Shown here: positions 13,383 through 21,300 of the stretch, one piece after another
Position numbering within the stretch: position 1 is the first letter of the stretch
How the letters are laid out: the number at the start of each line of letters is the position of its first letter
IMG/VR virus record: IMGVR_UViG_3300026484_000122
Span: 1-42,019 of that record
DNA: 42,019 nucleotides
Reading direction: 5' to 3' (one strand)
Source: a virus
Notes under the pieces: generated by a model
Databases searched by the model: none
Told to the model about the DNA's origin: nothing
Seen by the model: the letters and a program-made list of their open reading frames with translations, nothing else
Translations under genes and position numbers: made by a program

Positions 13383-13847
13383 ATGTTTAATCATATAACT
13401 CTTGTAGGGAATGCTACACAAGACCCTGAATTAAAATATTCACCCAGCGGAACAGCAATAGCAAAGTTTAATGTCGCTTGTAATGAATATTATAACGACA
13501 AAAACACAGGAGAAAAAAGAGAGGACACATTGTTTATTGAAATAAATTGCTTTGGTAAAACGGCTGAAATGGCTCATCAGTACATTAAGAGAGGAATGCG
13601 TGTGCTTGTGGATGGAAAGTTAGGTTTCGACCAATGGGTAGATAATAACGGGCATAAAAGGTCAAGACATTTTGTTAAAGCCAACAAGGTTGTGTTCTTG
13701 CAACGTAAGAACAGTAACAATAATGAGGAGCAAACTCAACAACAGCAAACACAGGCACAACAACAGCCGAGATACGATAAAAGTGTATATGAAGAGGCAA
13801 AAAGAATTGCGGACGACTTGCCTAATGATGAGGAAATACCATTTTAA
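13383..13847 (+). CDS. ssb: Single-stranded DNA-binding protein
   Basis: This 154-residue SSB has a typical OB fold (MFNHITLVGNATQDPELKYS, then AKFNVACNE, DTLFIEINCFGKTAE and VDGKLGFDQWVD). A Gln-rich linker (about 116-130) and the acidic tip DDLPNDEEIPF follow, matching the conserved bacterial C-terminal tip that recruits replication and recombination proteins. It coats ssDNA at the phage fork and during RecE/RecT recombination. Retention of the host-like tip suggests it can interact with host replication proteins. It is transcribed with the helicase gene. Confidence 0.96.
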   Translation: MFNHITLVGNATQDPELKYSPSGTAIAKFNVACNEYYNDKNTGEKREDTLFIEINCFGKTAEMAHQYIKRGMRVLVDGKLGFDQWVDNNGHKRSRHFVKANKVVFLQRKNSNNNEEQTQQQQTQAQQQPRYDKSVYEEAKRIADDLPNDEEIPF

Positions 13848-13858
13848 AAGGAGCAATA

Positions 13859-14083
13859 ATGGCTACGAGGCACGATGTAGTGGAATATATAAGAGATAGA
13901 ATTGTGGACGCAGGGTTTGAAATAAAAGCAATATACGAGAAAGAAAAGATATGTTTGCAGATAAGCAATAACAAATATGAAACACCAAAAATTTGCAGTA
14001 AAAGCGAGTTGTATGCATACGCAAAAGCATTCTTCTATGTATTTATTCAAAAAAAATTGAAAAAAACTTCTGAAAGCTCTTGA
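13859..14083 (+). CDS. Small hypothetical protein
   Basis: This 74-residue basic protein follows ssb by 11 bases with RBS AAAAGGAG. The first 20 residues form a helix (HDVVEYIRDRIVDAGF), then beta strands and a second helix with an aromatic stretch (YAKAFFYVFIQKKLKK). No family was recognised. Its 3' end overlaps the -35 region of the second strong rightward promoter. Confidence 0.68.
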   Translation: MATRHDVVEYIRDRIVDAGFEIKAIYEKEKICLQISNNKYETPKICSKSELYAYAKAFFYVFIQKKLKKTSESS

Positions 14084-14108
14084 CAAATATTTCAAAAAGT
14101 TTTATAAT
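14080..14108 (+). promoter_or_regulatory. Second perfect sigma-70 promoter
   Basis: TTGACA (14080-14085), a 17-base spacer and TATAAT (14103-14108) are again an exact consensus. Transcription would start near 14115, so the RNA begins at the left arm of a stem that includes the next start codon. It would boost expression of the 51-residue protein, RecE-like nuclease, RecT and the rightmost HTH genes independently of the upstream early promoter. Confidence 0.85.
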
Positions 14109-14111
14109 TTC

Positions 14112-14161
14112 AACATAGCAGGCTTTAACCTGCGTGTTCTTTTAAAAGGTGTTGCTATGTT
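14112..14161 (+). promoter_or_regulatory. 5' UTR structure occluding a start codon
   Basis: AACATAGCA (14112-14120) pairs perfectly with TGCTATGTT (14153-14161), which contains the ATG at 14157-14159. Inside the loop are a GCAGG-CTTTAA-CCTGC hairpin (14118-14133, sharing GCA with the outer stem) and the ribosome site AAAAGG (about 14144-14149). Because transcription starts at about 14112-14116, the whole leader is this fold. The arrangement looks like translational control (thermosensor, protein- or ligand-controlled switch). Confidence 0.55.
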
Positions 14162-14312
14162 AGTAGTTCCTGTCAACGGAAAATATGAGGTCAGGTGGGA
14201 AAGAAGCAATAGAAAAGTTGCCGAATTTAAAACATTAAAGGAAGCGCTTGACTATGCTTTTGAGTTAGAAAAAGCCAGAGTTGCAAAATATCAAAACAAG
14301 GGGAAACAATGA
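14157..14312 (+). CDS. 51-residue protein with structured start
   Basis: This short gene begins with the ATG held in the leader stem and ends in an overlap with the next gene's ATG (14309). It encodes a small beta-plus-helix protein (VNGKYEVRWERSNRKVAEF, then LKEALDYAFELEKARV) ending with QNKGKQ. Its 3' end also encodes the standard linker and RBS (ATCAAAACAAGGGG) of the next gene, so coding and translation signals overlap. No family was recognised. Confidence 0.65.
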   Translation: MLVVPVNGKYEVRWERSNRKVAEFKTLKEALDYAFELEKARVAKYQNKGKQ

Positions 14313-14533
14313 TGGCAGATTACACAATCGAGAAAAACATTTACCTGCATTTTAACAAAGAAGACAAGCAGAAAATCGGTGAGATTTTGGATACACAAAT
14401 AAACAACGATGAAATTGAAATTACTTTTGGCGATGTTGAAGTGTTATTTTACACTGATATGATAAGCAAGAAACACTACGAGGAAATAGAAAACGAAGTC
14501 GATGTAACAAGCTACATTTTGCTATTTAACTAA
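14309..14533 (+). CDS. Small acidic hypothetical protein
   Basis: This 74-residue acidic protein has two possible starts in tandem (ATGATG), with RBS AAGGGG encoded inside the preceding gene. The sequence alternates beta and helix (ITFGDVEVLFYTDMISKKHYEE). No family was recognised. It lies directly before the RecE-like nuclease and could modulate recombination, although that is only positional inference. Confidence 0.68.
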   Translation: MMADYTIEKNIYLHFNKEDKQKIGEILDTQINNDEIEITFGDVEVLFYTDMISKKHYEEIENEVDVTSYILLFN

Positions 14534-14551
14534 AACAAAAGGAGAAAGAAA

Positions 14552-15325
14552 ATGACTAACAAAGAATACAGAATGTCACCGGGAATTTCAAGCACTGACT
14601 TAAAATATATGGCTATAAGTCCGCTACACTATGAAGCCTATAAAGACGGATTGTTTAGCGTAGATAATCAAAACTTTACTTTTGGCGACGCATTTCACTC
14701 TCTTGTGTTAGAGCCAGAGAGATTTGAAAAAGAGTTCGTAGTTGAGAATTTTGAGGGGTGCAACCTTAACAAGAACACGAAAGCCTACAAAGAGGCAAAA
14801 GCTAAATGGCTTGAGAGTGTAGGCGATAGACAAATTCTTTCGGTTAGTGAATATGAAGAGTTGCAAAAAATGAAAGCGGTTGTGGATAAACTTGCTTCAC
14901 CTCTTTTTAAAGGCGGTAAAGCAGAGCAGAGCTTCTTTGCTACCGATAGACACGGAATAGTTAGAAAGTGTCGTCCTGATTATTACAGAGAGGATATTGG
15001 ACTTGTGGTTGATTTAAAAACTACAAGCGCCAGAACGGACGATGAATTTCAGAAATCCGTGTGGAATTTTAAATACCATTGGCAACAATATTGGTATCAA
15101 GAAGTGTTAAGACTTGCTGGTAAACCTGTAAACAAATTCGTGTTTGTGGTAGTCAGTAAATCACCAGAGCATTTGGCGTGGGTTGTTGAACTTGATGACA
15201 GCTGGATTGAGGTTGCAGAACAAGAGGTTGAAGAGGTTATCAACGGATATGTAAGATATTTACAATCTGGCGTAGCAGATGTTGTTAAAAAATTAGAATT
15301 ACCTTTCTGGGTAAGAAGAGATTAA
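14552..15325 (+). CDS. recE: RecE-like (exonuclease VIII-type) PD-(D/E)XK nuclease
   Basis: This 257-residue protein matches the nuclease core of RecE/DUF3799-type 5'-3' exonucleases. FGDAFHSLVLEP carries His49, followed by KCRPDYYRED (Asp143) and VVDLKTTS (Asp154, Lys156), the PD-(D/E)XK metal site, then a C-terminal helix with QYWYQEVLRLAG. It would resect dsDNA ends to give 3' overhangs for the partner RecT, encoded 10 bases downstream. Only the C-terminal nuclease part of long RecE is present, as usual in phages. Confidence 0.9.
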   Translation: MTNKEYRMSPGISSTDLKYMAISPLHYEAYKDGLFSVDNQNFTFGDAFHSLVLEPERFEKEFVVENFEGCNLNKNTKAYKEAKAKWLESVGDRQILSVSEYEELQKMKAVVDKLASPLFKGGKAEQSFFATDRHGIVRKCRPDYYREDIGLVVDLKTTSARTDDEFQKSVWNFKYHWQQYWYQEVLRLAGKPVNKFVFVVVSKSPEHLAWVVELDDSWIEVAEQEVEEVINGYVRYLQSGVADVVKKLELPFWVRRD

Positions 15326-15335
15326 GGAGAATATA

Positions 15336-16226
15336 ATGGCAGGAAAAACACAAAGCACAGCAGTAGCACCGAGAGAGCAAAAAATAAAAACTCTTTTGGC
15401 GCAGACACACAAACAAATCAAAAGCATTTTAGCAGACGAAAAAAAAGCAAACAGGTTTACGGCGATGGCATTGGCTATCGCACAAAGCAAAGAGTTGAGT
15501 GAGTGTGACGAGTTAAGTATTATAGAGGCTTTAACGGGCGTTGCTATGCTTGATTTGTCGCCAGATAAAAATTTGGGTCAAGCGTATGTAGTTCCGTATT
15601 CAACTAAAAACGGGAAGATAGCACAGCTACAAGTTGGATATAAAGGATATATCAGTATTCTTGACAGAAGCGGTTATGCAGTTAAAGCGTATCCTGTGTA
15701 TGACGTGGATGAGTTTTCTATTGATATCAGTCCAGACGGCTGGGAAGAAACTATTAACTTTAAACCTAACTACGATGAAAGAGATGAGGGCGACCCTCAA
15801 TGGGAGTGGGAGCATTTAAAATATGTGGTAGCCCTTGCTAAAAACAAGCAGACGGGTGACATTCATAAACTTGTTTTGAATAAGAAACAAATTGATAAAA
15901 TCCGTAGAATGAGTGCGTCTCAAAAGGTGTATAACAGTCAAACAAAGAAATATGAAGTAAGCGACAAGCCTATTTATATATGGGCGGATTTTCCTATTGA
16001 GATGGCTCTTAAAACCGCTATCAAAAAACTTGCTAAAACATTACCTCTTAACGAGTTTGGGGCAAGAGCGGTTGCGATTGATGAGCTTAACGATATAGGT
16101 AAAAGAATTGATTATGCACAAACTGCTAAAAGTGGCGTGATTATAGAGGCACAAACTATTGAAGAAAAAGCACAAGAGCAAAATGGTGGCGTGGATATCA
16201 ATGAGATGTTGTCTAACAAGGGGTAA
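15336..16226 (+). CDS. recT: RecT single-strand annealing protein
   Basis: This 296-residue protein is a RecT/Redbeta-type annealing protein that pairs complementary ssDNA. The family core is clear: FTAMALAIAQSKELSECD, the AMLDLSPDKNLGQAYVVPY region, QLQVGYKGYISILDRSG, and later YIWADFPIEMALKTAIKKLAK. Length is close to E. coli RecT (269). With the adjacent RecE-like nuclease and SSB it forms the phage recombination system, probably used to build concatemers and repair ends. The RBS is AAGGAG. Confidence 0.95.
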   Translation: MAGKTQSTAVAPREQKIKTLLAQTHKQIKSILADEKKANRFTAMALAIAQSKELSECDELSIIEALTGVAMLDLSPDKNLGQAYVVPYSTKNGKIAQLQVGYKGYISILDRSGYAVKAYPVYDVDEFSIDISPDGWEETINFKPNYDERDEGDPQWEWEHLKYVVALAKNKQTGDIHKLVLNKKQIDKIRRMSASQKVYNSQTKKYEVSDKPIYIWADFPIEMALKTAIKKLAKTLPLNEFGARAVAIDELNDIGKRIDYAQTAKSGVIIEAQTIEEKAQEQNGGVDINEMLSNKG

Positions 16227-16228
16227 AA

Positions 16229-16531
16229 ATGGAAATCCAAAAAGTAACAATGAATAAGCTGTCGCAGATTTTAGGGTTTAAAAACCCTCAAAACCTGTAT
16301 CACCTTGAAAAAAGCGGAAAATTTAACCCGTCAAAAAATATGACGGGCAAAGTGTATTTGACAAAAGATTTTCAAGAATTGTATAATATGGGCTACACTC
16401 CATTTCATTGGGGTGCATATCAGGAATTAAAATCAAAAGTTCCTGTTAATCTTGTGAAGATAGTGGACTTTTACGGGTTACCCGTCGCATTTGTTGAATT
16501 TAAAACTAACAACAAAAGGAGTGAAAAATGA
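16229..16531 (+). CDS. Small HTH-like protein
   Basis: This 100-residue basic protein starts 3 bases after recT. Residues of about 7-47 (MNKLSQILGFKNPQNLYHLEK... then a MTGKVYLTKDF wing-like turn) resemble a MerR/excisionase-type winged HTH. It is probably a DNA-binding regulator of the late switch or of the recombination genes, although the family is not certain. It is coupled to the next gene by a 4-base overlap. Confidence 0.65.
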   Translation: MEIQKVTMNKLSQILGFKNPQNLYHLEKSGKFNPSKNMTGKVYLTKDFQELYNMGYTPFHWGAYQELKSKVPVNLVKIVDFYGLPVAFVEFKTNNKRSEK

Positions 16532-16710
16532 AAGAAAGATTAGAAGAAATGAGAAACTTACTTGAGGAAGCATTAAACGACGCAAATGTTTTGCTTGATA
16601 AAAAATATGTTAAAGCAAGAGCTAAAAGATTTAGAGCAAGACTTGATAAAATAGCCAACCTAAAAATTCAATTAAGAAAAGATATGATTGAATTTGAAAA
16701 GAACAATTAA
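16528..16710 (+). CDS. Small helical protein
   Basis: This 60-residue protein is almost wholly helical and highly charged (KERLEEMRNLLEEALND, then KARAKRFRARLDKIANLK). A short two-helix coiled coil is likely. It is coupled to the preceding HTH-like gene by an ATGA overlap with RBS AAAGGAG. No function was recognised. It may act as a partner or antagonist of a neighbouring DNA-binding protein. Confidence 0.68.
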   Translation: MKERLEEMRNLLEEALNDANVLLDKKYVKARAKRFRARLDKIANLKIQLRKDMIEFEKNN

Positions 16711-16719
16711 GGAGGGGCA

Positions 16720-16995
16720 ATGGCAACAACACAGAGGGAGTTTGTTCTCTCACGCCTCTGCAAATACGGAAAAATAACAAGAAACGAATGCTTGAGAAAC
16801 TATATAAGCAGATTATCGGCTATTATTTACAACTTAAAAATAGATGGATTTGACTTTGAGGCATATTATGAGCCGATAATAAAAAACGGGGTTAAAATAG
16901 GTGAGGATTATGTTTACAGGTTAATCAAAAAACCAAAAGATTTCGACAAAAAATGTAAGGAACTTGCTAACAAAGCTCCTCTTTTATTTGCGTAG
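16720..16995 (+). CDS. Phage HTH-domain protein (last rightward gene)
   Basis: This 91-residue protein carries a helix-turn-helix of a type common in small phage proteins: QREFVLSRLCKYGKITRNEC, then ISRLSAIIYNLKIDGFDFEA, in which a recognition helix is followed by a short beta wing. It is probably a DNA-binding regulator. Its last 29 bases overlap, on the opposite strand, the 3' end of the lysozyme gene, so it marks the point where the two transcription units converge. Confidence 0.75.
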   Translation: MATTQREFVLSRLCKYGKITRNECLRNYISRLSAIIYNLKIDGFDFEAYYEPIIKNGVKIGEDYVYRLIKKPKDFDKKCKELANKAPLLFA

Positions 16996-16999
16996 CAAG
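16963..16999. repeat. Inverted repeat at convergence point
   Basis: CTTGCTA (16963-16969) and TAGCAAG (16993-16999) are perfect inverted copies around a 23-base loop. Each arm carries a stop codon of one of the convergent genes (minus-strand TAG at 16967-16969, plus-strand TAG at 16993-16995). The loop is too large and lacks T-runs for a classical terminator, so a termination role is uncertain. Confidence 0.35.
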
Positions 17000-17377
17000 T
17001 CTATTAGCTCTCGCTGGGCTGTCTTCTCTTGCCCACTTGCTGTCAAGCATTTCTCTTACCATTCCGCACCAATCTTCATTCTCTATTGCTTCCCACATTT
17101 TTTTAAATTTAAGCAGTTTTGGAACTCCAAGCTGGTATGCCATATTAGCTAAAACATTTTGCGCCACTTCTGGCAACCTTGCTACGATAGGTTTTTCAAG
17201 CAGTAATTCATTGTAGTGTGTAGTCAGTCTATGCTCTAAAAGCATTTTAGCTTCATCTTCAGTGATAGGAAGTTTTGTTCCGTAACCTATGGTAAGATAC
17301 CCTCTCGTATCTGTATAAGGCATTCCTTTAAAGCCCTCGTCTGAAGTTAATTCCCTCACAACTTTTAAACTGTTCAT
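16967..17377 (-). CDS. T4-type lysozyme (GH24 endolysin)
   Basis: This 136-residue muramidase cleaves peptidoglycan at lysis. The GH24 catalytic triad has T4 lysozyme spacing: Glu14 (DEGFKGMPY), Asp23 (TDTRGYLT) and Thr29, followed by IGYGT. No signal peptide or SAR anchor is visible, so it should leave the cell through the holin pore. It is the last gene of the leftward late operon and follows the membrane-anchored coiled coil and the holin. Its 3' end overlaps the last early gene by 29 bp. Confidence 0.95.
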   Translation of the reverse strand: MNSLKVVRELTSDEGFKGMPYTDTRGYLTIGYGTKLPITEDEAKMLLEHRLTTHYNELLLEKPIVARLPEVAQNVLANMAYQLGVPKLLKFKKMWEAIENEDWCGMVREMLDSKWAREDSPARANRLATQIKEELC

Positions 17378-17387
17378 AACGCTCCTT

Positions 17388-17828
17388 TTATTTTAGCACT
17401 GAATTAACAACTGCTGTAATAACCAGCCCAATGATAGCCGTAGAAACCCACCAGAATATCTTTGCGTGTTTCTCTTGTTGTTTTCTTAAAATTTCAATAT
17501 CTTTTTCAAGAACATCGTGTTTAGGGCAGACTGCGTTTTTTTGGTTTAATATTTTCTCAATCTTTGTTTTATTGTCGGCAATTCTTTCTTCACATAGTCT
17601 TAACTGTTCATCAATTCTATAATGCACTCTTTTAATCGCTTCAGTATATTTATCATCAAGGTTTGATACTTTTTCTAATATGACTTCCTGTTTAGAAATG
17701 CTGTCGCTTATTTTAGATAATTGCTCGTTTTGAATTTTATTTTGCTCTACCAGCTCGTCAAGAGTTTTTTTGATGTAATGTATCTCAAGTTCCTGTTTTT
17801 CAACCTTTGTAACTATATGTTCCATCAC
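17388..17828 (-). CDS. Coiled-coil protein with C-terminal membrane anchor (lysis cassette)
   Basis: This 146-residue protein has about 115 residues of charged coiled coil (repeated LDELVEQNKIQNEQLSKI-type heptads). A short linker and one C-terminal membrane span (about 124-143, FWWVSTAIIGLVITAVVNSV) follow. The layout resembles XhlA-type lysis accessory proteins, though it is longer. A spanin role is less likely because the span is at the C-terminus and no lipobox partner is seen. It lies between holin and lysozyme. Confidence 0.7.
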   Translation of the reverse strand: MMEHIVTKVEKQELEIHYIKKTLDELVEQNKIQNEQLSKISDSISKQEVILEKVSNLDDKYTEAIKRVHYRIDEQLRLCEERIADNKTKIEKILNQKNAVCPKHDVLEKDIEILRKQQEKHAKIFWWVSTAIIGLVITAVVNSVLK

Positions 17829-17834
17829 TCCCCT

Positions 17835-18251
17835 TTAATGTCGATTGTGAACGTTTTTTGATTTTTCGTATGTTCTCATTCCGCCAAGACCAAGTAATGC
17901 AAGAATGAGATTAAAAAGCATACCCATATCTGGACGTGGCGTAGCAACGTGGATACCTGCTATTGCACAGCCCCAATCAATGAGCGGACTTAAAATATAA
18001 ACATACGCAAGTGCAAATCCGCCCGTCCAGCCGATAAACGGACGCCACCCTGCTACAAACCAATTAGGATTAGACGCTTCGGCTTTGTTTATTTCTATCT
18101 GCCCCATATCAAGAGCCTGCTCAAGCTCTTTTAATTTTAGCTCTATTTCAGCTTTTTTTGTAGGGTCTTCTATGCCTTTGCCTGTAATCGCCTCTCTTAT
18201 ATCTTTAAACAAGTTCCCTACATCGCCGAGTGAAAAATTTACAAGAGCCAA
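17835..18251 (-). CDS. Holin of the 3-TM (GTA-type) family
   Basis: This 138-residue protein starts with an amphipathic helix and a Lys/Glu-rich region. The conserved NWFVAGWRPFIGWTGG motif (about 62-77) leads into a membrane span (ALAYVYILSPLIDW), and a last hydrophobic segment (MLFNLILALLGLGGM) precedes a basic tail. This is the pattern of 3-TM holins found in gene-transfer agents and phages of Gram-negative bacteria. It forms the lesion that releases the lysozyme. It is followed by the membrane-anchored coiled coil and the endolysin. Confidence 0.85.
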   Translation of the reverse strand: MALVNFSLGDVGNLFKDIREAITGKGIEDPTKKAEIELKLKELEQALDMGQIEINKAEASNPNWFVAGWRPFIGWTGGFALAYVYILSPLIDWGCAIAGIHVATPRPDMGMLFNLILALLGLGGMRTYEKSKNVHNRH

Positions 18252-18310
18252 AGCAAATCCTTTTTAAAAAGATTATAATTTAAAAGAAAAACAAAAAGAA
18301 TTATTTTTTG

Positions 18311-21300
18311 TCACTTTCTGTTTTTCTTTCTTTGTATTTCTCTTTTTAATTCTTTTTGGTCGTAGCTTAATGTATTTACGCCTGTTAATAGTTTTAGCCA
18401 ATTCTGTGTAGGCGTTCTGTCTAAATATAGTTGCACCCCTCTTTTTTTCTGATTTGGATACAAGGCTTTTTTCACATAAGGGTCTGCAAATGTATCCCAC
18501 GCTTGTGTAGCTGTCGCTGGAACAGGCGCGTAGCTTTCAACTAAATACTTAAGCCAATCATACCCTTGCCTTGCAACAGGTCTGCTTTCGTATGTGACGG
18601 GTCTTCCATTGTATGCCTTTGCCCCAAACATAAAAGCACTCCATAGTGACGGAGTAACTCCACTGAATGTTTGTTTAAATTGACCGACCCATTGTGTAGG
18701 CAACAACATTGTCTGCGGTATCAGTCTGTCTATTTTTAAAGTATCAATAACCCCGTTGTGTTCCCCAATTCCCATTCTGATAAATTTAGTATTTGTCGGC
18801 TTTGTCTCATCAAATGGATTTAGGTCAGCAAACAAATCAACCTTTCCGTTTGTGAGTAAATATTGTAGCCCCTCAATAGTAGCTATAAGAGCCAGCATTT
18901 TTCTTGTAGCAGGTGAGTTAATGCCGCCTTTCAAAGTGTATTTAATTAAATGAGGAACTACATAATAAGTCCACGAAATAAACGGAGCAAATCCTGTATC
19001 TCTCAATGCTCTCCATCCAATAGGTAAAGGCTCTGAATAGTCTGGCATAAATACAGTCACCATCTCTCTTGCTTTTTGAGGGCTATATCCTTTTTCTCTT
19101 AACACCTTATACATAGCAAGTTTAGCTACATTGTCCTCACCTTGATACATATCGTTGGCAAATTTGGCAGTCTTTCCAAGAATGCCTTTACCCCCGATTA
19201 AATTTTCTGCGCTGTCTTCAATTCCCCCGTAGCTTAATATGTCTCTTACCATAGATGTGTCAAGCAGTCCGACTTCTTTTGCTTCGTTTAGATATTTAAG
19301 TTCGTTTTTGAGTTTAGATAACTTTTGTAGGTCATCTTCAGTAGCTATTCCTTTGTATAGTTTCATTTCAAGCTCATCTAACTGCTTCGCTTTTCTTAAA
19401 TCTTTAAAAGCGTTTGCAAAGTATTTTGGTATTTGGTGTATAGGCATTCCAGCATACCAAGCTAAAGCGATGTTGTTCATAAAGTTGTTGAAATGAGCCG
19501 AAGTGTTATATACCGTTTTAGATTTTTTCCAAGCAGTAAGATATTTTCTCCACATATCCTCTAAAACTGACGGCTCAAATACCTGTTTTTTTAAGTAATG
19601 AATGTCATCGGCGATATCTCTTCTTACATATTTCCCAGATAACGCTCCGTATGCTTCATTTTTTGGCAATTTTTCAAAGCCCTGCTCTTTTAATTCAGCG
19701 TCTATTTTAGCAGGGTCTTTTATACCAGCTTTCTCCATAAACTCTTTCGGGTCGATTATTGCTCCGTTAATTCCTTTAACTTTTTCAAAAAAGTCTTTCA
19801 TTGCTTTCATACTTTGCAATCTCATTAAAGTTAGAGGGATTACAATATCGGCGTCTTTTATTTGCCCCATTCTTTCTCTTTCTTCTGGCGTCCAATCTCT
19901 TCTGATTTTATAATACCCCTCTTTATTGGCAATCGGGATTTTCTCCCACCCGCCATTGATAAATTTTTCTCCCTCTTTTGCGGGGTCAAGTTCACCGCTT
20001 TCTATCATTTTTTGTAGCTCGTCTTCAGATACAACGACACTCTTGCCTCTCACGCCTTTCTGTTGGTAAATACCTTTTGTTGCTTGCTTCAACACATCGC
20101 TCAACCTTTTAACACCAAGTTTATCTTTGTAAAGCCTTGCGACATAGTTTACTCCGTATTTGTCAATATATTCTGGCGGAAATCCAGCGTCTTTTAGCTC
20201 CTGCTGTATCTGACCGATAGTATTTTTTATATGCTCACCAAGCTCTTTTATTTCCTGTGGATAGTCTTTTTTAACATTTTCTATATAATCAATCAAGTCC
20301 GCTTTTGCCTGTGTAGGCATTTCGTTAAGCACTTTAAATAAGTTTTCAAGTTTGGCGTTGTATTTGTTTTTTTCTATATTCATTTCTTTAAACACTCTCA
20401 TATATTCACCACTTCTTGTGTTTGTGAACAATCTTTGGACATCGCCAAACCAGCCCTTGCTCACATCACCCCAACCCCTGTGTTTAGCGTTGTTTTCTAC
20501 ATAATCGGATAAGTATTTGTATGTGTCTTTGCCTGCGTTTTCTGCTACATTCTCAACATCTTTTTTAGCTCCGTTAAAGAAAGCGCCAGCGACAGGCTGT
20601 CCGTTTGTTTCAGTCTTTGCAAGGCTCATTATTTTTTCGTAAGTTTTAGGCGACGTTTTTTGTAATATCTTCAACGCTTCTGGTGATAAAGCGCCTATCC
20701 CAAACCCTTTTAGAAAAGCTAACGCTCTTTCCTCATCTGTTACGTAGCCGTCATTGTTCTGGTCTGGGTTTTCTATTGCGTTATAAGTTCCGCCAAGCAT
20801 ACCACCAGCAAGTCTTTGATTAGCGTTAGCAAATAGATATTGCCCTGCTATACTTCCTGCTCTTTCATCTGGCTCTACGCTTAACTTATTTGCTACATCG
20901 CTAACAAATTCCTCGTCTTTTATTTGGGGTAGTAATTCCTCTATTGTGTCGTAATCTTTCTTATCAAGAGCGTGCATTATTTGGGCTTTCAATTCATTCT
21001 CATCAACTCCGTTTTTTAAATATAGCTCTGGGTTGTTCTTATAGTCGTGCAAAATTCTTTCAGTCTCATACTGTAAGTCCTCTTTTAATTTCTCAAGGTC
21101 TTTTGCGGTCGGCTTTCCTTTTAAAATCCTCTGTATAGGAGCTTTTGAAAGTTTGTATTCAAAATGATAATTTGGCTCATACAAAGCTGGGTCTTCTCTT
21201 CCCTCGTATTGATTGTAATATCTTTTAGAAACAAGTTTTTGAGGGTATCTTTTATCTTTTGCGCTTACATCTTTTAAGCTGTTTATTATATGCTCAAAAT

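Noticed and set aside
4559-16995. tRNA genes, integrase or lysogeny repressor in the early region
   Set aside because: No cloverleaf with a conserved T-loop sequence and no integrase catalytic motif or CI-like protein were found by reading both strands. A small HTH regulator of lysogeny cannot be fully excluded.
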